Below are positions 9,401 to 16,218 of a stretch of DNA of 32,898 nucleotides, one piece after another. The position numbers and the translations under genes are program-made. Source of the DNA: a virus; the IMG/VR virus record IMGVR_UViG_3300031974_002951, positions 1 to 32,898 of that record. One strand, written 5' to 3'. The notes under the pieces were generated by a model. It made no database searches, was not told the DNA's origin, and saw only the letters and a program-made list of their open reading frames with translations. Numbering within the stretch: position 1 is the stretch's first letter; each line of letters begins with the position of its first letter.

Positions 9401-11219
9401 TCAGTCCTTTGCCATCACCAATGGCTTCCATGAAGGAAACGTACAGAACCAAGCCGTGGGCCAGCCGGCAATTATTGACACGGCGTTCTTCAATTGCATT
9501 AGCTACGGAAATGGCATCGAGAGCTACAAGATTCGTGACTCCGTAACGGGTAAGCCCATCTTGCTTGGCAACCGTGTCACTACGGTCAGTGCTCAGGACT
9601 ACAAGGAGGTTCGTCGCTTCGCGGACCTGACCTACAGCGGCGTATACAACGACGAGACGAACGTAAACAAGCTCAACGAGTTCAACCTTGGGCTGCTCAA
9701 CTTCAAGCCACTAGAAGACAGCTATGGCCCTGTAGAGAAGCTGTTCGCTAGGCGTACCGATATCCTCACGTTGCAGGAGGACAAGATTAGCTACGTCTTG
9801 GCGGGCAAGAACCTGCTCACCGACTCCACTGGCGAAAGCGTGGTTTCGTCTGTGCCTGAGGTGTTGGGCACGCAGGTGGCAAGGACTGAGGACTACGGCA
9901 TCAGCAACAACCCCGAGAGCTTTGCGGAGTGGGGGCCACACAAGTTCTTCACCGACGCCAAGCGGGGGGCCGTCATCCACCTGTTCGGCGATGGCACGAA
10001 CGAGCGGCTCGAGGTCATCAGCGAGAGCGGTATGCGGAGCTGGTTCCGCGATATGTTCATCGAGGACTTCAACACGCAGAAGATTGGTGGATACGACCCG
10101 TACATGGACGAATACGTGCTCGCCAATAACGAGACCCAACTTCCCGAAGAGGAGGAGTGCCTTGGCTGCGGCCCCATGCAAACCTTTTCGCTTTCTTCTC
10201 CGGGAATCAACTACTGCGTTGACGTAGGCAACTCGGTGGGTGCTGTTTCGGTAGAGTATGAAGTCACACAAGCCTCCAACGGTGAGACGGCCAATCTATC
10301 TCTGACCTACAACAACGTTTCCCTTCCAGTCGGAAACATCGGTGATGGCGACTCCGGCACGTTTATCGTGCCCAAAGGAGTTGTTAGCGCCGGGGAGGTT
10401 GGTGTCAACCTGCTTTTCTCTGGAACCGAAGAGTTTTTGGTGAACGTCACCGTCAACTGTGTTGATGCTGATGACATTACCATTCGCCTTATAACGCTAA
10501 CCAACAACAGCGACGCAGGCAGGAAGATTCATAACGAGTATCAGTGGGAAGACACTGACTATGTCTCTCCTGTCCACAGCTCGGAAGTCAAGTTCCTTAA
10601 CGGCGACCAGCAACGGGTGGTATCGCAGTACGACGAGGTTGAAGGCCCGCAGGGTGGCGCCCTTATCCCTACAGACACGTCTACGGTTACGATGTTGTAC
10701 AACCGCTTTGGGTCTGACAACTACATCCTGAAGGCCAGCGACAGGTTCAGGTACCTGCGAACCAATACTGACTACGCGAATACGCCTGCCGGTATCGCTC
10801 AGCTCCTCGCGGACATCGAAGCCACGGGGCCGCCACCGAACATCATCACTCCCGCCGGTGGGCCTACGATATACACCGGACAGTTCGATATGGACGGGAC
10901 GTATACGGGCACGGGAGAGTACCTCTACTTGGTTTGGGACTACTCGAATATTGAGCCCACGGCCCTCTGCTATGATGCCACGCGTGCGGAGGAAGCGTGC
11001 TGCGGGTGTACGTGCGACCCCGCCAACTGCCAAGAGTACACGATTTTCAACAACAACAATCCAGATGCCACGGTGGAGTACACGGAGTGTGGGGGCTCTA
11101 CTGCTTACTACACCCTCGCGGGGAAAGAAACGGTTACGATTTGTTCTGACTCGTACCCCACGGTGATTGACGGGGATGCCGCCTACGTAAACATTACCCT
11201 AACCGATTGCGACTGCTGA
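6474..11219 (+). CDS. Tail hub / DNA stabilization protein (P22 gp10-like) with long extension
   Basis: This 1581-residue protein follows the adaptors, as P22 gp10-type hubs do. The N-terminus carries VDERLVPNGEYIDARNI and GAVENTKGNERL (residues about 17-54), the opening seen in phage stabilization or tail-hub proteins of Bacteroidota podoviruses. The sequence that follows is beta-rich, with repeated Asn/Thr/Gly-rich strands suggestive of propeller and Ig-like modules. Around residues 1170-1210 a FGDGTNERLEVISESGMRSWFRDMF-type segment (quoted in part: GMRSWFRDMF) closes the propeller-like part. The last 83 residues contain ten cysteines, including an ACCGC/TCDPANC cluster. It is much longer than gp10 itself (about 470 aa), so it probably fuses the hub with appendage-binding domains. 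There is no catalytic motif that I can identify. Confidence 0.65.
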   Translation: MANLVRNFIKGRMNKSVDERLVPNGEYIDARNIRMGSTEDSEIGAVENTKGNERLTTLVYPPTGTALSDQATCLGSYADGANETIYWFVHDPAFTEGATGKLDLIVSFDVRSEILTYHVVSIDDGGGANTTLNFDPQYLVTGVDLVESLLFFTDDTNPPRRINTLKGYAQPTAFIDEATLYEDLLVLKRPPSNSPRIFSFNNGQPGQPGPDNYLEERFICFGYRYRYADGEYSATSQFSAPAFISKPFSFTDEAFLNEGMINAINACEITVNTGGPLVVGYDLLFKEMDDSIIRVIQKIDKSDDGIADNAEQTYTFDKSKIYTILPESEILRLYDNVPRLAKAQTVLGNRLVYGNYLEGYDLRDDNNSPVNIDYTVEQTQSEVFARDAVAISVDSSYTYTFPTPNQTPEMVVTLTFDNPPLIQGDVISFQLLARHNGYIPTAGAPTAQYPQSNLTFSHVLDSNYASLSDLVQSPAFQSRVGTSANIETTPADFAGSDLTVWTNAWNATFPLERTGGTVSPADLTATGVDVGAEPIKIVSFSDTEIVLAFPVASYVGGANTWYNMLRVFALSATYASNSPSNSLHSNRGYQVGIVYMDEYGRSSTVLTSPDNEIDIPCLDSVFANGIRCTIPNSQRPPSWADRYKFVIKQDEAGYESIYSNLFFDFQGDVYFLLEGENAAKVQEGDRYIVKSDRAGAMQSCKYATVLSKQSLAVDELGGEGSDLPSVAGTYMQVKKTFDITDCTDCVFNFSELSASSTIDPQTYQQEGEYPTLLYAPSNPSLASIGTITAGTTIEMNLSFTRPGGAGGGGACETRTIEETFNFTATSNYDNIAEWFYGQQGVISAIEGLSVPSGNPNQPEVTIEVLPLYTGEPLDSSDDLPVDEFVNKFGFGNYNGNIFVRASGTKECNSLLDYAQFTGLGTYLGVNITEAVFGDLTSAGRTAKVTFSMKVVKFNNAGVTFETLPQPTLPDVWYESSQSFAITNGFHEGNVQNQAVGQPAIIDTAFFNCISYGNGIESYKIRDSVTGKPILLGNRVTTVSAQDYKEVRRFADLTYSGVYNDETNVNKLNEFNLGLLNFKPLEDSYGPVEKLFARRTDILTLQEDKISYVLAGKNLLTDSTGESVVSSVPEVLGTQVARTEDYGISNNPESFAEWGPHKFFTDAKRGAVIHLFGDGTNERLEVISESGMRSWFRDMFIEDFNTQKIGGYDPYMDEYVLANNETQLPEEEECLGCGPMQTFSLSSPGINYCVDVGNSVGAVSVEYEVTQASNGETANLSLTYNNVSLPVGNIGDGDSGTFIVPKGVVSAGEVGVNLLFSGTEEFLVNVTVNCVDADDITIRLITLTNNSDAGRKIHNEYQWEDTDYVSPVHSSEVKFLNGDQQRVVSQYDEVEGPQGGALIPTDTSTVTMLYNRFGSDNYILKASDRFRYLRTNTDYANTPAGIAQLLADIEATGPPPNIITPAGGPTIYTGQFDMDGTYTGTGEYLYLVWDYSNIEPTALCYDATRAEEACCGCTCDPANCQEYTIFNNNNPDATVEYTECGGSTAYYTLAGKETVTICSDSYPTVIDGDAAYVNITLTDCDC

Positions 11220-11220
11220 T

Positions 11221-12156
11221 ATGGGTGTTATCTCTGACTACTATCTGAACGGAGCCACGCTGGCCTCTTCGACCCACGTTTACACCGACGCGACTTTAAC
11301 CACTCCCGCTCCGGCGGGGTGGTATGCTGCTGACGGCGTGTACCGTCAGGTTACCGGCTCCTCCGGACAGCTTGTTGCCGGCGTCTCCTCATGCCCGAGC
11401 TGCATTGACAAATGCCCTAAAACCATAACGGGCTCCCTGTCTGGTTCGGGCCTTTACTCTCTCAATGTCTCGCTGACCGTGGGTACTGGGGCCGTATTCG
11501 TGTACTTGACTCCCGGAGCCACGCCTCACGGCATCCGCGCCACCTTGGGCACCACCGTATACAACGCCGTTAGTGCTACTGCCGATGGGTACCACGCCTC
11601 TACCGCTTCGGGCAATGCCACTTACTTGGGCAATGACGCCGACGCGTGCTCTGTCGGATTCCTTGCGGGGGCTCCATACGCGGCCGTTACGGACTACAAC
11701 TTCTACGACGGTAGCTTCTATGACACCGGCAACACCGCCAACGTCTTCGTTGCTCCCGGCGATATCAGCTTCAGCTCTGGCGTAGCTCCGGGGCTGTGCC
11801 TTATGGTGATACCGAAAACGACCTCCCCGGCCGCTACGCTCCTTGTCGAGATTGCGTCTCCAGCGTCGTGTATCGGTACGGCTGCCTCCCTTCAAGTCCA
11901 GTGTGCGACGAAGCTGTCTGGCTTTGGTGGCACGCCCGTCGGTGGCGCTTGCGGCGACCCGTTTGCCAATACCTACTACAACGCCCCCGTAAATGGCTCC
12001 GCCGGCAACCCGGGTCTGTACGACTGGGTGTTCAGCGATGCCAACGGAGCAACAACGCTCGACGACGGCACGTACATCTTCGATGTGGGAGCTACCGGAA
12101 CGCCGTATACCATTGCCAATGGCGTAGTAACTTCTATTGGAACAGCCTGTCCATAA
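11221..12156 (+). CDS. Small tail/appendage protein with Cys-rich motif
   Basis: A 311-residue, Gly/Ser/Thr/Ala-rich, beta-strand-dominated protein, starting one base after the hub gene's stop. The N-terminus (YYLNGATLASSTHVYTDATL) followed by CPSCIDKCP near residues 59-67 is a pattern I recall in tail proteins of Bacteroidota phages. Another Cys is near 209 (ASCIG) and others near 220 and 237. The composition and position suggest a fibre, tip or appendage subunit attached to the hub, possibly through the shared Cys-rich elements. The stop and the next start share an A (TAATG, 12154-12158). The specific role is unproven. Confidence 0.6.
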   Translation: MGVISDYYLNGATLASSTHVYTDATLTTPAPAGWYAADGVYRQVTGSSGQLVAGVSSCPSCIDKCPKTITGSLSGSGLYSLNVSLTVGTGAVFVYLTPGATPHGIRATLGTTVYNAVSATADGYHASTASGNATYLGNDADACSVGFLAGAPYAAVTDYNFYDGSFYDTGNTANVFVAPGDISFSSGVAPGLCLMVIPKTTSPAATLLVEIASPASCIGTAASLQVQCATKLSGFGGTPVGGACGDPFANTYYNAPVNGSAGNPGLYDWVFSDANGATTLDDGTYIFDVGATGTPYTIANGVVTSIGTACP

Positions 12157-12947
12157 TGCCTACCTACACCCTTACATACAGTCCCCCGGCCGAGGGTTGG
12201 CCTTCGTTCTACTCGTACTACCCGGAGTGGATTCAGGGCATGAACCAGTACCTGTATACGTTCAGTGGCGGCAACCTGTGGCGTCACAACACCAACGAGG
12301 AGCGTAATACGTTCTACGGCACCTACGACCCGGACCTCGACTCCAGCCGCATCGAGAGCGTATTCAACGACGAGCCTATCGTCAATAAGGTTTTCAAGAC
12401 CCTGTCCATCGAAGGCAACCGCCCTTGGGCCGCTACGTTCGTTTCGGACCAGCAAGACGGAAGGTTCATCGACGCCTCATACTTCGAGGAGAAGGAAGGC
12501 GACTTCTTCGCTTTCGTACGCACCGAGAACAACAACCCGGCCAACCCCGACGAATACGCCCTGCGGTCCTTGAGCGGTATCGCGGTCAGCCTCAACGTGG
12601 TTGGCGGCGTGGTGACGTTCCCTATGACGGTAAACATCGGAAGCATCCTCAGTGTTGGCGACTACCTGTACTACGCCCTGCCTCCCAGCTACGACACGAT
12701 TACGTTCGCCGGCGTGGTGACGTCTATCGCGGTCGACAAACCCAACAACATCAACTCAATCATCCACGACAGCAGCGGCACTCCTCCCGCCGTAATCGAC
12801 CCCCTTTGGCTTGGCATCAAAAACCAAGTGGCTGAGTCCAATGGGCTGCTTGGGCACTACGGTGTCTTCACCCTGACCAATACCGACACTACGGCGGTGG
12901 AGATGTTCGTGGCCAAGAGCGAGGTCATGAAGTCGTATCCGGGGTAA
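12156..12947 (+). CDS. Tail protein, function unknown
   Basis: A 263-residue protein. I chose the ATG at 12156 because it overlaps the previous stop in the TAATG arrangement used throughout this operon. An upstream in-frame extension would read through the previous gene and looks non-coding. Residues about 10-45 (PPAEGWPSFYSYYPEWIQG, then MNQYLYTFSGGNLWRHN) and the block FNDEPIVNKVFKTLSIEG (about 71-88) form a conserved pattern I associate with phage tail proteins located near the hub. The C-terminal half is beta-rich with SILSVGDYLYYALPP. It probably builds part of the distal tail. There is no enzymatic motif. Confidence 0.62.
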   Translation: MPTYTLTYSPPAEGWPSFYSYYPEWIQGMNQYLYTFSGGNLWRHNTNEERNTFYGTYDPDLDSSRIESVFNDEPIVNKVFKTLSIEGNRPWAATFVSDQQDGRFIDASYFEEKEGDFFAFVRTENNNPANPDEYALRSLSGIAVSLNVVGGVVTFPMTVNIGSILSVGDYLYYALPPSYDTITFAGVVTSIAVDKPNNINSIIHDSSGTPPAVIDPLWLGIKNQVAESNGLLGHYGVFTLTNTDTTAVEMFVAKSEVMKSYPG

Positions 12948-12951
12948 ATCG

Positions 12952-12959
12952 TACTTTTA
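12952..12959 (+). promoter_or_regulatory. TANNTTTA box before the cupin-like gene
   Basis: TACTTTTA ends six bases before ATG 12966, in one of the few gaps of an otherwise overlapping operon. It is comparable to the boxes before the scaffold-like and neck genes. Confidence 0.38.
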
Positions 12960-12965
12960 TAGTTG

Positions 12966-13445
12966 ATGGAAGAGATTCTGCACAACATCCACACCCAGCG
13001 GGGTCTGCTTTGGGAATCCATTGAGGATTTGCACAAAGCCATCACGGGTGTCGAAGGTTGTGTGGAGCACCATACCGACGCCATGCAAGCGGTGTGTCCA
13101 GTTACCCATCACCTTGAGAACGGCCTGTATACGCGTGAGATTTTCATGCCTGCCGGTCAGCTCGTCATCAGCTTCATCCACAAGCAGAACCACCCTTCGT
13201 TCTTTATGGAGGGCGATATGTCTTTGCTGATGGATACGGGCGAGGTCAAGCGCGTCAAGGCGCCTATGACGGTACATACCGAGGTGGGTACTCAGCGCGT
13301 GGCATACATCCACGAGGACACGCGGTGGGTGTGCGTATACCGCACCGATGCGGAGACGGTGGAGGAGGCCGAGAAAGAGGTGTACACCATGGACTTCCGT
13401 GAGCTTCCGGAGGCCGTAATCCAAAAGAAACTATGTCAGGTTTAA
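12966..13445 (+). CDS. Cupin-like phage protein
   Basis: A 159-residue protein. The ATG at 12966 is preferred over a TTG one codon earlier; a TACTTTTA box lies six bases upstream. Residues about 55-130 read as a cupin beta-barrel. Motif 1 is around MPAGQLVISFIHKQNHPSFF with G83, where H72 and H76 are possible metal ligands. Motif 2 is around PMTVHTEVGTQRVAYIHEDT. Both carry the Pro-Gly turn pattern of cupins found in many phage genomes, where the function is unknown; sugar modification or metal-dependent chemistry are possibilities. It stands between tail and ejection genes, so it could modify or decorate tail proteins. Its end overlaps the next gene by 13 bases. Confidence 0.6.
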   Translation: MEEILHNIHTQRGLLWESIEDLHKAITGVEGCVEHHTDAMQAVCPVTHHLENGLYTREIFMPAGQLVISFIHKQNHPSFFMEGDMSLLMDTGEVKRVKAPMTVHTEVGTQRVAYIHEDTRWVCVYRTDAETVEEAEKEVYTMDFRELPEAVIQKKLCQV

Positions 13446-14263
13446 TTGCAGCTATCGCCACTGGCACTGCCGCAGTAGCGGGGTCTATCTCCTCGTTCAG
13501 TCAGGCGGCAAAGCAGAAGAAGAAAATGACCGCCGCCGAAGAGGAGGCCCGCAAGGCTATGGCTGAGGCCCGCAAGCGCCTTGAGGTAAACGTTATGGAG
13601 GGGCTGTCCATCCAGAAGGAGCCGTATGAGCTGGCCCGTGAGGCAGCTTTGGTTGCAGGCACGCAGGCTTTGCAAGCTGGTGTTGAGGGTGAGGAACGCG
13701 GGGCAGCGGCTACGGCAGGTCGCGTCGCTATGGCCCAAGCGGCGGAGCAAGCCCGCATCCGTTCAGCTATGGGGCAGGAGCTCAGTGCTATCGAGAAAGC
13801 TGTAATTGCTGAAGAGGGTCGCCTCGCCGATATCGGCATGGGCATTAGCCTTGAGGAGGCGGCTGGCGCTCAGCAGGCTGCGGCTGACGCGGAGAAGATG
13901 CGGGCACAGGCCATCCAACAAGGTTTCCAAGGTCTGGTGCAGGCGGGTTCAGCCATTGCTAGTGCCGCCCCGCTGTATAGCGGAAAGACAGCGCCGACAG
14001 GAGCGCCGGATGTTCTTACACCTAAGCAGGCGACCGGAGTTCAAAGTTCGGTCGTACCACTAGAGCAAAGAGGGTTGATGACAGGGCCACCGGTCATTAC
14101 GCAGAGCGGACAGTTGGCTCCGCCTCGGTCTATGTCTGTGCTTCAAGCATCGCCTTTCGCTCCACAGGCATCCCCCACCTTGCAGCAGCCCATGGATTAC
14201 AGTCAGCTCAATCCATACGCCCAGATTTTTAGTCCCTTCGGCGGCACACTTCCCACGCCATGA
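13433..14263 (+). CDS. Ejection/internal virion protein A (T7 gp14-like position)
   Basis: A 276-residue Ala/Gly/Gln-rich protein. Residues 2-19 form a hydrophobic small-residue helix (GLIAAIATGTAAVAG) followed by charged coiled-coil helices, with a second hydrophobic stretch near 160-180 (GSAIASAAPLY). The C-terminal 90 residues are Pro/Gln-rich. This architecture matches the smallest T7-type ejection protein, which inserts in the outer membrane. It is followed by a medium and a giant gene, as in T7 gp14-gp15-gp16. It overlaps the cupin gene at its start and the next gene by ATGA at 14260-14263. The role is inferred from architecture and order. Confidence 0.6.
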   Translation: MSGLIAAIATGTAAVAGSISSFSQAAKQKKKMTAAEEEARKAMAEARKRLEVNVMEGLSIQKEPYELAREAALVAGTQALQAGVEGEERGAAATAGRVAMAQAAEQARIRSAMGQELSAIEKAVIAEEGRLADIGMGISLEEAAGAQQAAADAEKMRAQAIQQGFQGLVQAGSAIASAAPLYSGKTAPTGAPDVLTPKQATGVQSSVVPLEQRGLMTGPPVITQSGQLAPPRSMSVLQASPFAPQASPTLQQPMDYSQLNPYAQIFSPFGGTLPTP

Positions 14264-16218
14264 CCTATTACAAGTATGTAGAGCGCGACGCCACGTCGCA
14301 GGTCAACTGGGCTGACGTCAGCAAGAAGTTCTCCGATGAGATTGAACGGATTGGCGGCGAGCGCGATAAGAAGCGGGCGGAGATAGACAAGGCCACCGAT
14401 GAGTTGGTGACCAAGATTAATGAGGCCCCACTCGGGCAGCATAAGAACGCCAACCTCTTTACCTCGCAGCTCGTAGACCAAGCCACGGAGGACACCCTGC
14501 GTATGAACAGGCTCCTCAAGTCCGGCGATATCAAGCCGTCGGAGTACATGAACTATATCGAAAACCAGAAGTCCAGCGTGACTGGCATCTACGATATGGT
14601 CAAGGGGTATCAGGACGTGTACACCGATAAGATGACCCGGTTGCAGAACGGCGATTCTTTGAGCATGGAAGCTGACGGCATGGCTGTCGTAGAGGGCTTT
14701 GGCAACTTCGCCAACATCACCCCCGTAATGGATATGTACGGCAACGTCACCATGTACAACAACAGTACTGGCGATACGATGAGTGCTGCACAGATGAACG
14801 CCATCACCAAGCAGTACTTCAACGCCTACGACCTAGACGGGGACCTGACCGCAAAGGCGGGACAGCTAGGGGAGTATACCAAGTCCATTATGGAGGACGG
14901 CGTCAAGACCCGCGAGGACGTGACCGCCTCTCCGGCATACCAAAAGGTGAAGAACGACCTCATCGCCGCCACGCTGGAGGGCAACCTCGCTGTGAGTACC
15001 GTGCTGGACAGGAAGCTCCCGGGATACAGCACGTCATATTCTGCTAAGACCGCCGGGGCCAACGACATCCTCATGATTGACGACCCGCGACAGCCGGGCA
15101 GCGGAGCGCAGATTCCTCTGGTCGAGGTGGTCGAGCAGGTGGAGCGCATGACCGAGGACCAGCGCCGAGAGATTTTCCCTGAAGGCGCCGACGTAAGTGG
15201 CTTGATTAAGATTGCCAAAGACCAACGGGAGGCGGCACGCAACTGGGCTGAGAAGGACCTCATCAGCCGGTTCAATATGATTGAGACGGCCATGCCCCAG
15301 CAGAGGGAGACGGAGACCCAGCGCAAGACGCGCCTCGGTGCCGAGCGCACCGTCGATGTGGTCACCAATATCCGCAAGCTGCACTCCTTGAAACCGGATG
15401 AGTCGCAGGAGGACGTCGACGCTGCCACGAGCTATGTCCAACAGCTCAACCCCAACGTCCGCAAGATTGAGTTGGGTGACGAAGAGATTGTCATCCGCAT
15501 GAAAGACGGAGACTTGATTCCCATCACCAAGGGCGACCAAGCCGACTTGTTCGTGGAGTCCATCATCAACGCGGTGTACAAAGACAAGGCCGTCAACCTC
15601 CCCGACGCACTAAAGAAGGCGGGCGTATATGACGAGGGTCTGACCCGCCATACCCTTGGCTCTGTCGCGGGCATCGACGAAACCCTTGACTTCGATGAGG
15701 TGAAGGAGGACCTTGTCATCAAAGACCCCGAGACTGGAGAGACTGGTTCTGGTTCGCCCAAGTCTTTGTTCATTGCCACTACCACGTCCGACGAGGAGGC
15801 CGAGAGCATCGCCCCAAAGCAAACGACGGTGATGCAGCAGATGGGCATCGAGGACGCCGAGGTAGGGTACGAAGAGATGAGCACGAGTTTCCTTGGGTTT
15901 GGAGCCAGCAATGCCCTTCGGCTGAACGTCCCGTCGATGTTCCCGCAGGCCGTCCTGATTTCTGAGGAGGCAGACCTGCAACAAGTGTTGCTCAACTTGA
16001 ACCAACTCATCAGCGACAACCGTGGTTCGCGCCTCACCGAGGAGCAACTCAAGGCGGTCATCCCGTCCTACGACGCTTTCAATAATGAAGAGCAGCGAGC
16101 CCGCTTTGGTATCGAGCCCAACGTAATGGAGGAGGAGAAGATGACGTGGACCCAGTGGTCGTCGAAAAACCCCGGCGGAACAGCAGCAGAATACCGAGCG
16201 TATTTTAGTGGACAATGA
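14260..16218 (+). CDS. Ejection/internal virion protein B (T7 gp15-like position)
   Basis: A 652-residue, hydrophilic, mainly alpha-helical protein with no signal peptide or membrane segment. It contains a DLDGDLTAKAGQLGEY segment (about residues 191-206) and helical repeats throughout the first 400 residues. The C-terminus (MTWTQWSSKNPGG, then TAAEYRAYFSGQ) resembles an end motif I recall in phage internal proteins. It is coupled by ATGA to the gene before and the gene after (16215-16218). In T7-like systems the middle ejection protein forms part of a periplasmic tube that carries DNA into the cell. No homology is certain, and the role is inferred from size, composition and order. Confidence 0.55.
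   Translation: MTYYKYVERDATSQVNWADVSKKFSDEIERIGGERDKKRAEIDKATDELVTKINEAPLGQHKNANLFTSQLVDQATEDTLRMNRLLKSGDIKPSEYMNYIENQKSSVTGIYDMVKGYQDVYTDKMTRLQNGDSLSMEADGMAVVEGFGNFANITPVMDMYGNVTMYNNSTGDTMSAAQMNAITKQYFNAYDLDGDLTAKAGQLGEYTKSIMEDGVKTREDVTASPAYQKVKNDLIAATLEGNLAVSTVLDRKLPGYSTSYSAKTAGANDILMIDDPRQPGSGAQIPLVEVVEQVERMTEDQRREIFPEGADVSGLIKIAKDQREAARNWAEKDLISRFNMIETAMPQQRETETQRKTRLGAERTVDVVTNIRKLHSLKPDESQEDVDAATSYVQQLNPNVRKIELGDEEIVIRMKDGDLIPITKGDQADLFVESIINAVYKDKAVNLPDALKKAGVYDEGLTRHTLGSVAGIDETLDFDEVKEDLVIKDPETGETGSGSPKSLFIATTTSDEEAESIAPKQTTVMQQMGIEDAEVGYEEMSTSFLGFGASNALRLNVPSMFPQAVLISEEADLQQVLLNLNQLISDNRGSRLTEEQLKAVIPSYDAFNNEEQRARFGIEPNVMEEEKMTWTQWSSKNPGGTAAEYRAYFSGQ

Noticed and set aside
11796-12155. 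Upstream extension of the 263-aa tail protein
   Set aside because: The extension is a Cys/Arg/Trp-rich shadow of the previous gene, and the TAATG overlap at 12154-12158 gives a natural start.
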